Translations under genes and position numbers: made by a program | Shown here: piece by piece, positions 34,215 to 46,571 of the stretch | How the letters are laid out: every line of letters starts with the position of its first letter | How positions within the stretch are numbered: the stretch's first letter is position 1 | Assembly (NCBI RefSeq): GCF_030272615.1 | Contig: NC_081408.1 | Coordinates: 311,941,118-312,005,117, forward strand | Source of the DNA: Cryptomeria japonica | Taxonomy: Eukaryota > Streptophyta > Pinopsida > Cupressales > Cupressaceae | Direction: 5' to 3' | Length of the DNA stretch: 64,000 bases | The notes under the pieces: generated by a model | The model's input: the letters and a program-made list of their open reading frames with translations, nothing else | Told to the model about the DNA's origin: nothing | Databases searched by the model: none

Positions 34215-35665
34215 CAAGTGTGCCACCCCCTTCTCCCCCTCAAGAGACATTCCATGAAGATGAGGCTACTGAGGCTTTGAATGACTTAGATAGAGCCATT
34301 GTTTTGAGTACAATCCCTTTTCAGGAGGCGTATGATGAGAGGATAATTGCCTTAAGGAATTTGGTAGCAGATGACAATTTTGTGAACTCTCCCAAGTTCA
34401 GATCTTTTTGGCTAAGAGAAAAATTAAAGGACTTATCTGATGAGGAGATCAAATTTTTTTATAGGAATAGCTTCAATTGCACCCATGAGGAAGGCAGGGA
34501 TATGAATGAAAACAACGACGCGCTTCTTGTCTCGGGATGGGATTTTAAAAAAATCTATTATAAGATCAAATTATGCGGCAAAAGAACCCAAATTTTGCAA
34601 AAGAGTTCAATGATCGTGGGTCTAGGGTGAGTATAGGCCTAACTGCCTTTGGTCTATGGTCAAGGGCCCCTAATGTTTAGAAGCGTCTAGTTTTGCAAGG
34701 TGGACAACAAAAGACAGGGGATGCAGTGATTAGGACCCTTGAAGACACCACTACATCAGAGGTTGTGGTGATCACCTCACATGCATTCCAGTTTGCTCAA
34801 CTAGCAATGGATGGCCTTGAGCAAAAACACTTAAGATTGAAATACATGCATGTGGATCTCAATGCAAATTACAAGTTATTCATTGAAATTTGTGCATTGA
34901 AGGAGCAAATAAAGAAGGTGACTGCAGATTCTTTAGGAGGAATTAGGCCTGAAGAATTGGAGAGAGTGAATAAATAATTGCAAAGAGTTAAAGATGAAGC
35001 TGGAAATAATTATTTTAAAATTAGAAGAGATTAAATTTTGAGGATTTCAAATAAGATTATTGATAAATTAGGTGAAATTCATTCTTCATATTCTTTGACA
35101 TCTCAGCTCTTAAGTCAGTTGGATGAGATTATTTCATTGTTTCAACCAATAAGATTCCCCTGGCTACCAAAGAGTCAACAATTGAAAGAGGTCATGCTGG
35201 TAGTAAAAAAATGTGGCCCAACCACCCCAAATTGTTGGTGTTATATGGAAAAATTATAATGTACTGACCAAGGAGTTGTCCAACATAGAAGAAGAAAAGA
35301 AATCAGTGTTGGGAATGATCAACTCCTTCCAGGGGCTTAAAAAGTGGCATGTCCCCACAATTTTGACAAATGATGAATAGATCAAGAGCCTAGAAGAGTG
35401 AAGGCAAGGCTTCCAAGGTGAAATAAATGCATTTTTGACATCTTTGGCCACTCATCCAAACCAAGGGGATACATTTTTTAATACTATTGACAAGATCATA
35501 GAGGTAAATCAGATGTACCATAGATTTACCTTGGGAGCTATAGTGGTACCCGCCCATAAAACAAAGGAAGCAATAGGAAAGTTGCAAGGGTTGAGGGATT
35601 TTTTCTGGCCAACTGATGAAATAGAAGATTTACATAAAATGTACTGCTCCTTGGAAGAGGAGTAG
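34215..35665 (+). pseudogene. ORF H, part 3 of 3
   Basis: Continues ORF H after the LTR block: VPPPSPPQETFHEDEATEAL (frame 2), a shift near 34610 to frame 1 (IGLTAFGLWSRAP, TSEVVVITSHAFQFAQLA, heptad-rich LNANYKLFIEICALKEQIKKV), and another shift near 35255 back to frame 2 (LSNIEEEKKSVLGMINSF, INAFLTSLATHPNQG, DFFWPTDEIEDLHKMY), ending at 35665. Stops at 34678, 34975, 35032, 35377 and 35398 interrupt it. The product looks like a coiled-coil tail after a charged linker. Adding the three parts gives about 880 codons. The layout (globular, charged, coiled coil) is that of A and E ORF2. Confidence 0.55.
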
Positions 35666-36949
35666 CCCGAGGAAGAAGATTAGCCGCGACCTTTCTTTTT
35701 GACTGAGATTTTGTGTAGATTGCTAATTTTGAGGAGGACTAACAGAGACTTTCAATCATCAAGAACCGTTCTCCAAGTTACATACTGCCAAATGCCAAGA
35801 TGTACTTTACATCCTGACAGAAGCATGTGTTAAGGCACCAGTGAAGAGGCGGATTTTGCAGACCTGCAATCCAGAACTTCTAGGATGGTGACTACTTAGT
35901 TGCCTTCATTTAATGAAGCTTGGAACATTGCAGGCATGTTGACAAGTACAAAATGGGCCTAATGGCAAATTGTAATGATTTGTACTTTTGACGTGTGTCT
36001 TTTTGATCTGAAGCTTGTTTTACTCCCTTGTGTTATAAAAGGGAATTTAGGGCCAAGAAGAATGATTCTGAAAAAAAATTGTTTAGTATGTACTAGGAAA
36101 GATTTGAAGAAATATATTGACAAATAGTCTTTTATAGATTTTTTAGAATAACATTGTATCATGAATGTATCATTTTATACTAAAAATCAATAAAGAGAAC
36201 ATTCATTTTCTTACTCAAATATGTTGTATGGTGTTGTATGAATTGCTATGTCAATGATATTTTCAATTTGTCTTCTTCTATGGAGAATGTGTATATCTTG
36301 ATAGGCTTCATTTCAAGTAAATGAATTAAATTTTGTCTTGAATACTGAAACATTTAAGTAAGAGGTTTTGTGAGGAAGTCAATGAATATATTCTTAGTCT
36401 GAATATCTTATGCAGGTCTTGAGTGTTTAGCATTGGATTCTAACGCTGCTACTATGATATTATCAAGTCTTGAGTGTTTAGTATTGGATTCTAACATTGA
36501 TATTGTGATATTATGTCTTTTAACTTGTTATTTGACTCTATATCTCCCTCGAACTGGCACTGGTCATACTTTTATGGGTTTTGGGATCATTTCTACATTC
36601 ATATTTCACCTTTTATATTTCATTTTATCGTTCTTCTGCATTAGGATTAGAATAGATTAGAATCAGTTTTCAATGCAAGAAAAGTAACAAAAACTAAGGT
36701 TCAAGCCATAATTTATAGAATATTTTACTTTTCTTTGGTATATTTTCATTGAAAGCTTCTGCTAAAACACTGCAATGTATGTCCATGTAAAGTTGAAATG
36801 TTGTGAAGCATTGCAACAGGGATACCCACCTAGGTCCTCCAGAGCCTAAAGAGTAAAGATTATAGCCTTTGTGTTGAATCTTTTTCATTGGCCAAAACCA
36901 ATCCTAATTTTATTGATGAGTTAGTGGAAATTCCTCTAGGATCTATTGA
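35666..36949. other. Intergenic stretch between ORF H and the E array
   Basis: No gene seen. It holds a TATAAAA (36034), AATAAA-like signals near 36188, and a 49-base offset duplication of tcttgagtgtttagnattgg (36417 and 36466). It could be the 3' flank or LTR of the element that owned ORF H; no TG...CA pair could be set. Confidence 0.45.
36034..36040 (+). promoter_or_regulatory. Possible TATA box
   Basis: tgtTATAAAAggg, 370 bases after the end of ORF H, in a stretch that may be LTR. Confidence 0.3.
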
Positions 36950-38637
36950 TTTGGGAACCAATGGTGTCCAACTTCAAAGGTTTCTTCTTCTTAACTTTCT
37001 ACTCCTTTTCTTCTTTCTTTCTTTATAGAAGTACATAGTTTTCCTTTTTGACTTCAATGTCTTCTTCATCTGAAGATTCTATGAGATGTACTTGTTTACT
37101 CTTTTTGAGTCACAAATTCTCCTTTTTCTTTAGAACCTGTTTTTGTTTCAAATTCTTCTTTTACTTTGTATTCCTCTTCTTTCTTAGAAAAATTTAGTAC
37201 CATCTTTTTTACTCTCCTTGGAGTAGAGGAAGAGGTTATTTCTTTCTTCCTTTTTTTTGGACTTATCCTTAGATGTCGGAGGAGTCGTTTCCTCTCCTTG
37301 AGCTTTCTTCTTCTTGTCATGGGTAGACAAAATGGTTATGAAGGACGCAGGTGTAGCTGCAGAGGAGGAGATTCTTGTTCTCGTGGAGCTTGTTGCATGA
37401 CCTACTTCCTATCTTTTCTGATCAATATCTTCTCAGATTAGGTTAGTTGCTCTATAAATTTCATCTATTTTCTTTCAGACCCTCTTGTCAATGATAGGCT
37501 TCATCTGTTACATATGCATTGCTTTGGATTTCTCCTCATATGTGTTGTACCTTTCTTGGGTTTTATATTTAGGACTACTTAGAACTTTAGATAGACCAAT
37601 TATTTCTTCTTCTAACACTTTGTATCTAAGAGCCGGTATCCACCTAGTTCTAGCTACTATCGCTCCTTAATGCATTCATCTATAGTTATCAGAAAAGTGA
37701 TATCATTGTGATATTTTTCAACAAGATTTTTCAAAATTCTCTCTTTTGTATCCATTGTTGAAATACAACAAAGAAAGTCATAAAATATTCATCTTCCACA
37801 ATCAATTCCTTGAACCTATTCATGTACTAATGCATTTTATGTACCACTAGTTTGCCTGAAATCCAACCTACGTTCTTATAACCTGGAAGTTCACCCAAAA
37901 GGTAGAACAATATGCACATGGCTAATGTACCATATCGAATTTCATGCTTCTTTTATTTTGACTTCTTCAAGTTTCATAGAAACTATTTTATTAACAACTC
38001 ACGTAGATCATAAAGCATTTTTCATCACCATCTCATAGGCTGATAACTATTGCTGATATGAAATTCTTTGTTAGTGAAGTAAATTTTGTTTCAAATCTTC
38101 GGTGATGCATACTTCACTGTAGGGTTAGTGATTGTACTAACATAGCTCTTCCATCTTGGGTAACACCAGTTCAGTTAGCAACAAAAGTATTCTTCACTAC
38201 CCTCATTACCAGAACTGATCTAGTAGAACATAATCTAGTAACTCGTTTAATCACTTCCTTCATTATCACACATGGTTGGTCTAACCACACAAACTCATCA
38301 TGAAATGTACTTATTGTCATATGCACCCACTTCTTGTCATAACAAAAAAAGGGAAATCGATTCCACACTTTCAACTTCTTTTCTACTAGGGTTTTGTACT
38401 TAGGCTTCAATTCAAAGTTTCACTAGTTAACTCTTTATTCCATATATCAATGATATTTCCATGGATGTATTCTTCCATTTTTACATGTATAAATGTTGTA
38501 ACATACTCAGACAGTAAAACTCCATACAAAATGGATAACAACGTACCTATCAGATCATCTTTTCTTAACTTGTTAGGGTATCATATAAACTTGGGACAAG
38601 GCTTAGGATTAACATCAACAACATTTGGAGTTGTCAC
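36950..38637 (-). pseudogene. E unit 3 ORF2 (truncated)
   Basis: Starts at 38637 with GTG where the sister copy has ATG (MTTPNIIDVNAK). The globular part reads KPKYKTLVEKKLKVWNRF, HDEFVWLDQPCVI, EVIKRVTRL and LVMRVVKNTFVAN down to 38171, then breaks up. A Lys/Glu tract lies at 36990-37330 (SSTPRRVKK, FSKKEEEYKVKEE). It stops matching at about 36950, inside the block that in unit 2 leads to the conserved tail (LDTLFNYIVLDDKMKEF), so the last 700 or so bases of the unit are missing. Confidence 0.6.
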
Positions 38638-39043
38638 TGAAAAACAAACTTAGTTATAGAAGCTAGGGTTTAAAAACTAGGCACAATAATACCTCTTTGT
38701 ACTTCACCAGAAACTTTCACACTTGTTCACCTTTCTCTCTTTATCTCCTTTGACTTCGAATGAATAATATGACTTAGAAATATTCCTTTTATTAGTTCAT
38801 TCAACTTGCCAATGCACACAATAAATGTTTTGTGAAAGAAATTCTAACAATTCTGCCTGTGATAGTCACCATCCAATTTATCACAAATTGCCACACTTAA
38901 GTGTTTCTTACCGCAATCTTCCCCAAAAGGTGAATTCCATCATATTCTACAAATATATATTCATGCTTTGATAACAATATCACATTCTTCGACAAGGAAT
39001 AATGAACTTCATTTTAGCTCCCCATGAGTCGAAGCTCTTTAAC

Positions 39044-40256
39044 TTAATTTTTGAAGGAACTCTCTACACCAGAGCTAGGTGCAACTAAATTTTCTTTCTT
39101 CTTCCAAATATTTTTCATCTCATTTTTAGCTTCTTCCACAATGATATTCTTCACATATTCATCTCTCTTCATCGAATTATCCTTCTATATACTTTTGTTT
39201 CTATAAAACTTCACAAGGTGTCCAAACTTATTGCAATTGTAGCACTTATCATTCCTTTGTCATGTATTTTATTTGATCACTCTAGATCTATATATATTAG
39301 ACTTATGACCAAAACCACTGCATACATCATAGTGACCATTGAAGTAACTAATTCTTCCACACATTTTCATAATTCGACTTCTAAATTGGCTAGCTTTATG
39401 ACCAAACATTTTGCAAGCAAAACACTGACTAGCAAATGATATGACATTTTGATTCTTCCTATTTCTATATTCTATGGCTTTATATCCAAACATATTACAT
39501 GATAAATAGTAACCATTGAAAGAAAACTATGTTTGACCATTAGACTGCCTAATTGGGCCTTTTTCTTTTTTATTCCAAAGTGTATTTCCTTTAGCAAGCT
39601 AAACAAGTTTTGTCTTCTCAGTCGAATCGGTTTTGATTTTGTCTTGGGTTTTTTTATGTTAGCATTCACCAATTTCAAATCCTAATCCACTCTTGTCTTT
39701 TGGAGTCTTCTATATAATTAACATCTCATCAAGCTTTGTTGCACTCATTTTGAATTTGTCTTCCTCATTCTTCATTTTCTCCAGATTTGATCTTATTGTT
39801 ACTATCTCTTGTTCTATTTTCTCACATTCCTCTATTTTTCCTTCAATTATACTATTTAGATAATCTTTAGTCTTTTCTCTCTTCTTCAATCTGATTCTTT
39901 AGATTAACAATTATGGAATTCGCTTGTTTTAATTCTTTGCTAACCATCTTATGTATTTCTTTAAATTTCTTGATCTGTTCCCTCAACTTTTTGATGCTTT
40001 CATTTTCTCCTTTGATGTTTTCTTTTAGATATTTGCCTTCATTTTTTATTTCCAATATCTTCAAGAGTTGCCCAAGTTCTTTATTTTTATCAAGTTTACA
40101 TTCTCCTATGAATTCTTTTGAGGCAGATTTAGCTACCATATGTTCAACCTCTAAGATCTCCTTCAAACTATTAGGCTCATCTAAAGGACAAGCCGATAAT
40201 ACCATTTTTTGAATATTCAAGATACTAAGAGGGGAGGGTGAATTAGTCTCACCCAT
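39044..40256 (-). pseudogene. E unit 3 ORF1: gag C-terminal half
   Basis: From the junction down: SLKEILEVEHMVAKSA, LDKNKELGQLLKILE and a coiled coil to 39867, then broken frames with a DKSGLGF-like block near 39690. Knuckle relics follow: CNMFGYKAIEY (His and Cys lost), CFACKMFGHKASQF (last Cys to Phe), CSGFGHKSNIY and, near 39210, NCNKFGHLVKF. Ends at the stop at 39044. It matches element A ORF1 in order: coiled coil, GLGF motif, four knuckles. The UBN2-type domain is absent in both. Confidence 0.65.
40192..40245 (-). other. E unit 2/3 junction: LTR-end remnant and degraded primer site
   Basis: The - strand reads actaattcaccctcccctc then ttagtatc, nearly the same as the last bases of element A's LTR, then after 12 bases aaatggtattatcggc, a decayed form of TTGGTATCAGAGGC in the sister junction at 58246. 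Confidence 0.6.
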
Positions 40257-42012
40257 AACAATATCCTCAGCTACAACTATATATTGATCTTCATTCTAAG
40301 ACTCATATTGCACAAGGGCATCAATATCATCATCCTCTTTTCTACCGTATCCTACATAGATTCAACTTTCTCTATCTGTAGTGTCTCAAAAAATTCTTTA
40401 TCTCTACACATTGGAATGTCTTCTCTTATTTTTTATCTAAATTTATTTGAATACTCTTTCTTTAATATAGTGTTATCCTCTTCTAATAAGGTTGCACCCA
40501 CAGTCTGTAGAGCATGCTACTTGATCTTTTCTACATCTTTTATTTCTTCCTGTCTCATTTTTGACAACACACTCCATAGATCATCAGGAATATCATTTTT
40601 GAAACTTTCCATATATGGTTCTAGATCAGTAAAATATTTTACAATTGCCTCAATTATTGTTGCTTTATCTCCCTTATCTATTTTTTCATACATTTCACCA
40701 AACTCTTTCATCTTATCATCTAACACAATATAGTTGAACAAAGTGTCTAACTTCAGAGGCTCCTTCTTCTTAACTTTCTTCTCCTTTACTTATTTCTTTA
40801 TTTATCAAAGTACATAGTTTTCCTTTTTGACTTCAATATCTTCTTCATCTGAAGATTCTACAAGATGTACTTGTTTACTCTTTTGACTCACAGCTTCACC
40901 TTTTTCTCCATACTCTATTTTTGTTTCGAATTCTTCTTTTACTTTTTATTCCTCTTCTTCTTCCTTAGAAAAATTTAGTGGAATTTTTTTTACTCTCCTT
41001 GGAGTAGAAGAAGGGGTTATTTCTTTCTTCCTTTTTCTGGACTTATCCGTATATGTTGGAGTCATCTTTTCCTCTATTTAAGCTTTCTTCTTCTTATCGG
41101 GGATAGACAAAATGGTTCTGAATGATGCATGTGTAGCCAGAGAGGAGGAGATTCTTGTTCTCCAAGAACTTGTTGCAAGACCTACTTCATGTCTTTTCCA
41201 ATCAATATCTTCTCAGAAAAGGTCAGTTGCTTTGAAAATTTCATCTATTTTCTTTCAGACCCTCTTGTCAATGATAGGCTTCATCTGTTACATATGCACT
41301 ACTTTGGATTTCTCCTCATATTTGTTGTACCTTTCTTGGGTTTCATCTTTAGGACTACTCAGAACTTTATCTAGACCAATTATTTCTTCTTTTGAGACTT
41401 CATATCCAAGAGTTGGTATTTACTTTGTTCTACGCTCTACGGCCTCCTTAATGCATTCATCTATAGTTATCCAAAAAGTGATATCATTGTGATATTTTTC
41501 AACAAGATTTTTGGGAATTATCTCTTTTGTATCCATTGTTGAAATACAACAAAGAAAGTAGTAAAATATTCATCTTCCACAATCAATTCCTTGAACCTAT
41601 TCATGTCCTCATGTATTTTATGTAGCACTGGGTTGCTCAAAATCCAACCTACATTCTTATAACCTAGAATTTCATCCAAAAGGTAGAACGATATGCACAT
41701 GGCTAATGTACCATATCAAAAATGATGATTCTTTTCTTTTGACTTCTTCAAGTTTCATAGATACTATTGTCTTGACAACTCACATAGATCATTGAGAATT
41801 TTTCGTCACCATCTCATAGGCTACCTTGATAACTGTTGCTGATATAAAATTCTCTATTAGTGAAGTAAACTTTGTTATCAATATTTAGTGATGCATACTT
41901 CACTATAGGGTTATTGAATGTACTAACTGGCATAACTCTTTTATCTAGGGTAGCACCAACTAAGTTAGCAACAAAAACAAAAGTATTCTTCACTGCCTTC
42001 ATTACTATAATT
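40257..42012 (-). pseudogene. E unit 2 ORF2, C-terminal part
   Basis: Continues from 48306 across element F. Reading down: the end of the globular part with VKYASLNIDNKVYFTNRE (about 41880), IPTLGYEVSKEEIIGLDKVL (about 41390), a basic SSTPRRVKK block with an acidic EEEEE run (about 40970), then LDTLFNYIVLDDKMKEFGEM, YFTDLEPYMESF and DIPDDLWSVLSKMRQEEI (40741-40517) and an acidic tail EDDDIDALVQYES running into the junction. Several stops and shifts occur, some shared with unit 1 and so older than the duplication. Function unknown. Confidence 0.6.
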
Positions 42013-42017
42013 GATCC

Positions 42018-43478
42018 TGATAACTCAATGATGAATAGATAGTACCAAACCGGTACTGAGAGGGGGGGGCTGAATCAGTACAGACAAAAACACAATCCTA
42101 AACCAGTTTGTTAGCAAACACTGTGCTTTGGCAGACAAATAGTAACACCGGTCTTAAACAGAGTACAACCAGCAAAACCCAGAATAACTGAGACAAGCAT
42201 AAACCGGTTAACAATTATCTTTTCATACAATCTAATACTTCATTTCCATTTCACCCTAGTGCATGAACAGGTAATCTATCATCAAAGATATATAAACAAC
42301 TAGATCAACATGATTTACCTTTAGACACAAATCACTTAAACCATCACATAAATAACACCACACATGACACATATTTTTTTCACGTGGAAACCCAACTGGG
42401 AAAAACCACGGTGGGGATGAATACCCACAAGTTGTTTTTGAACTCTTTAGAAGTCCGCTCTGTTAGGAGCCTTGTCCGGTTAAAGACTGATACAATAGGT
42501 TCTGTTAGGAACCGATCTTGTTAGGGATCACCCAATTAAGGGATGGCTAGAATACCCGGTTAAGGGTTAAACCCTGTTAAAGGTTACCTTGTTAGAGGAT
42601 TTGAAGAACTCAATGGTTTTGAGTCACCTTGTTAAAGGATTTACAGTAAGCCAGTTAAAGCTACCCTGTTAAGGGATTTCCCAACTGTTGAAGTGGTTAG
42701 AGATCAACAAGTATTATAATGATCTGGTAATAGTACTCAATGCCAATGCAGATCCACTTTAGCTCCTCTTCACCTTTTAAACTTACACTCTGCAGGTATC
42801 ACTTCTCTCCTCTGGTCTGGCAAGAATCACGTATCTCTTCTCTTGGATACACACACACAACTTTTGCCAACAACCTCAGAAAGAAACACAACATCAACCT
42901 TATAGGAAACAGATAGGTCGGTAGCATAAACCCTAAACCTTATACCAATCTCAAGAAATTCAAATGGTTCAATCTTGACCATTGAGCACATTGCATTAAA
43001 TGCAACAGTCTTGAACCAATCTCAAGACATTCTCCATCATTTGTTTTCCACCACTTTCATGGCGGCTGATAACCCATCACGCATTTTCACCATTTACAGA
43101 CTTCACACATTCCTGAGGTAGATAGGAACAATCTCCTTCATGCAAGATCCTTCACGCATACAAGGCTAATGTGGCAACATGATCTGTTCTTCGTTACAAT
43201 GCTAACTCATCACACAAAGTCACCAGTTGAGTCACAGAGGCTTGAATTACTTCAACCATAAACCCTAAAGCTGAGACTACCAACCGGTAGTCATACAAAG
43301 CTTCCATGTATCGGTTCCCATAACCACATGCCAGTTCACCTTAAACAAACACACCGCTTCACTTTGGCACATATACCGGTTCACAATGTTATACCGGTTC
43401 TCTCTTCTTCAACATATTGACATCAATGACAACATACAATGTCATTATGTCCTCATATAGGTTCACATAATGCCAACA
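42018..43478 (-). repeat. Element F 3' LTR (complete)
   Basis: 1,461 bases. On the - strand TGTTGGCATTATGTGAA to ...GAGTTATCA. It contains a run of a dozen or so (t)gttaaggga/gttagg words at 42455-42680 and the block gtggaaacccaactggg at about 42386. Confidence 0.93.
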
Positions 43479-43723
43479 ATCTTCCCCTTTGGCATTGATG
43501 GCAATATACAAAGATATCTCTCCGCTTCACATCTTCTCCCCTAATTTCTACAGATATCTTCTCTGCTTAACTTCTTCTTCCCCTTTGACAACAATGCCAA
43601 AGTGGAGGCACAAGCTTCCCTATTCCATTATGCTGCTCCCCCTAAGGAGTAGCATCCTTCAACACATCAATCTTGAAGAAAAATTTGACTATGTAATACT
43701 TGACTGATGTGGAGCATATACCT
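43479..43723 (-). other. Element F 3' untranslated region with purine tracts
   Basis: Non-coding. On the - strand purine tracts lie at about 43631-43646, 43578-43588 and, next to the LTR, 43479-43491. Confidence 0.75.
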
Positions 43724-45360
43724 TTAGTTTACCTCCTGAAGGGGCAACACCCCTAATTCACCTCTTAAGTACATAAATGTAGCCTTTGGGAGAGGCTTGG
43801 TGAATATGTCTACTAACTGCTCCTTACTGGAAACATGTTCTAGTGCAATCTCTTTGTTTTGAACCTTTTCCCTCAAGAAATGATACTTAAGCTCAAAGTG
43901 CTTGGTTCTAGAATGTAAAAACGGATTCTTGGAGATGTTAATTGCACTAGTATTGTCACAAAATATACTTATCGATTTAGATACAGGAACTTTGAAGCCA
44001 TTTAATACATGCTTTATCCAAATTGTCTGAGTGCAGTTCATGAAAGCTGCAACATACTCTGCTTCTGCTATAGACTAAGAGATACAACTCTGCTTCTTAC
44101 TCATCCATGAGACCAATCTACCACCGAGAAAGAATGCACCACCGGTTGTTCTCTTCTGGTCATCCACATTACCTGCCCAATCAGTATCTATGAATACTTT
44201 CAAGTTGAAATCCTTGCTATATGGATACCATAATCCATAATCAATAGTTCCCTTCAGATACCTAAGAATCCGCTTGACTGCAACCAAGTGGGATTCTCTT
44301 GGACTTTTCTGGAACCTTGCAGTAATGCCAACTACATGTGCAATATATAGTCTGCTATGCACTACATAATGCAACTTACCAATCATTGATCGGTATTCCT
44401 TCTCATCAACCAATGCTGAGTCATCCTCTTTGGATAGTTTACAACCGGTCACCATCGGTGTACCAACTAGTTTGCTATCTTCCATGCCAAAGGTCTTCAA
44501 CACCTCTTTGACATACTTGGACTGAGTGATAAAGATTCCATCTTTCATCTGTTGAATTTGCAGACCAATGAAGAACTTAATCTCCCCTATGAGTGACATC
44601 TCAAACTCTTTCTTCATCTCATCTGCAAACTCATGACTCATCTTGTCATCTCCACCAAAGATAATGTCATCAACAAATACCTCATAGATCAGGGTCTGAT
44701 CTCCATCAGACTTAAGTAGATATTGCTATCTTCGCTTGTTCTCTCAAATCCAATCTTCACAAGATGGGAGTGCGGGCATTCATACCATGCTCTAGGTGTC
44801 TGCTTTAGACCATATAAGGCTTTATGTAGCCTACACACCATGTCACTATTTTCAGATAGGGAAAACCCATCTGGTTGCTCTATATACACCTCCTCTTCAA
44901 GTACACCATTTAGGAATGCAGATTTTACATCCATTTGATATACTTTCAATCCTTCAAAAGCTGCATATGCAAGAAGCATACAAACTCCTTCCAATCTGGC
45001 TACAGGAGCAAAGGTTTCTCCATAGTCTTCTCCTTCTTCTTGGGCATATCCTTTACACACCAGTCTGGCTTTGTTTCTAATCACTGTGCCATCCTCATTC
45101 AGCTTATTTCTGAAAACCCATTTGGTACCAATGACATTTTTGTGCTCCGGTCTGGGTACCAAAGACCATGTACCATTTCTCTCTATCTGGTCAAGTTCCT
45201 CTTCCATTGCCTTGAAACAGTCTTCATCTTTATGTGCCTCTTTGAATGATTTAGGCTCAAATTCAGAGATCATACATGAGTTTTCTCTGACCTTTCTTCT
45301 TGTAAGGATTCCTGCATCCTTATCTCCTATGATCTGCTTAGGATCATGATTCAGCTTGAC
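43724..45360 (-). pseudogene. Element F reverse transcriptase and RNase H
   Basis: Reading down from 45273: [56 protein letters not shown] and [14 protein letters not shown], then a one-base slip at about 44718. The catalytic motif VFVDDIIFGG is intact in the next frame (about 44660), followed by FFIGLQIQQMKDGIF and LVGTPMV. RNase H: DTDWAGNVDDQKRTTGGAF, TAG at 44075-44077 at a Gln position, then DNTSAINISKNP and HSRTKHFELKYHF to the stop at 43724. One shift and one stop separate it from an open frame. Confidence 0.9.
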
Positions 45361-46560
45361 ATACCGAGGAATGATCTTAATAGATTCCTCTTGCTTTTCT
45401 TCTTCATCCTCATCTCCATCAATATCAGCATCTACATCTACCAGTATAGGAACACTGTTACTAGTACTTGGTTGACTGGCAACCGGTTCTTAGAAGGTTA
45501 CAACCGGTTCATTTACCGCTTGCTCACTGCCAATTTCCTTAGTTTTCTCAGAGGTTTCATCAACTCTTACATTTATGTTTTCCATAATTCTCCAAGTCCT
45601 ATTATTGAAACACTTGAGAGCTTTTCTCTTGGTGGAATACCCTAAGAATATTCCCTCATCACATTTTGCATCAAATTTGCTCTAGTGTTTTCTCCTCTTG
45701 ATGTAGCATTTTCTACCAAACACTCTAAAGTAGCTAACCACTAGTGTCTTACCGGTCCAATACTCATAAGGAGTTTTATCCTTACCTTTCTTGATGAGTA
45801 TCCAGTTCATTGTGTAGACTGTAGTGCTCACCACTTCTCTCCAAAAGGGTGAGCAACCTTTCCTTGAATCAACATTGTTCTTGCTGCTTCAACCATAGTC
45901 CAATTATTCCTCTCTGCTAGGCCATTCTGCTGTGGAGTCTGGGGGGCAGACAGTTGCCTCTTGATGCCATATTCTTCACAGTACTTGTTGAATTCACTGG
46001 AAGTGAATTCCCCTCCTTGATCAGTTCTGAGACACTTGATCCTTTTACCGCTTTCCTTCTCCACTAATGCTCTAAAAGCTTTGAACTTTGAAAAAGCTTC
46101 AGACTTATCTTTCAAGAATGTGACCCACATCATTCGTGAGTAGTCATCAGTGAGAATCATGAAGTACCTATCACCCTGTACACTCCTAGTTTTCATAGGA
46201 CCACACAAATCAGTATGCACAAGATCAAGCAAATTGTCAGCAGTGAAAGGTTTACCTTTAAAGGTTGAGGAAGACATTTTCCCCAGTTGACACTCTCTGC
46301 ACAAGGTATTTTCTAGTTTGCTCAGCACCGGCAACCCTATAACTACCTTGATCTTACTGGCCTTCATAATGTTATCAAAGTTTACATGGCAGAGTCTCCT
46401 ATGCCATATCCAATTGTCATCGAATTTAGCCATAAGACATGTACTTATATTTGCATTCAGCTAAAATAGGTTACCTTTGGTCTGCATACCTGTGGCCACC
46501 AATTCACCATTCTTTCCTTTGATTCTGCACACTCCATTCTTGAATTCTAGAGTGAGACCA
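45361..46560 (-). pseudogene. Element F integrase and linker
   Basis: Pre-integrase finger NWIWHRRLCHVNFDNI with ENTLCRECQLGKM (46433-46270). The core has Asp in LVHTDLCGP, Asp in CLRTDQGGEF and Glu in QQNGLAERNN: the triad is complete. A slip near 45835 breaks the C-terminal part. A linker follows with TAG at 45682-45684 and TAA at 45490-45492, then the start of the reverse transcriptase region. Another TAG (46461-46463) lies between protease and integrase. Confidence 0.88.
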
Positions 46561-46571
46561 CTATCATTCAG

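Noticed and set aside
15591-35665. ORF H as a host gene with introns
   Set aside because: The gaps are retroelements with their own ends and, for the larger one, a target duplication; no splice-site pattern is needed and the frame has many stops.
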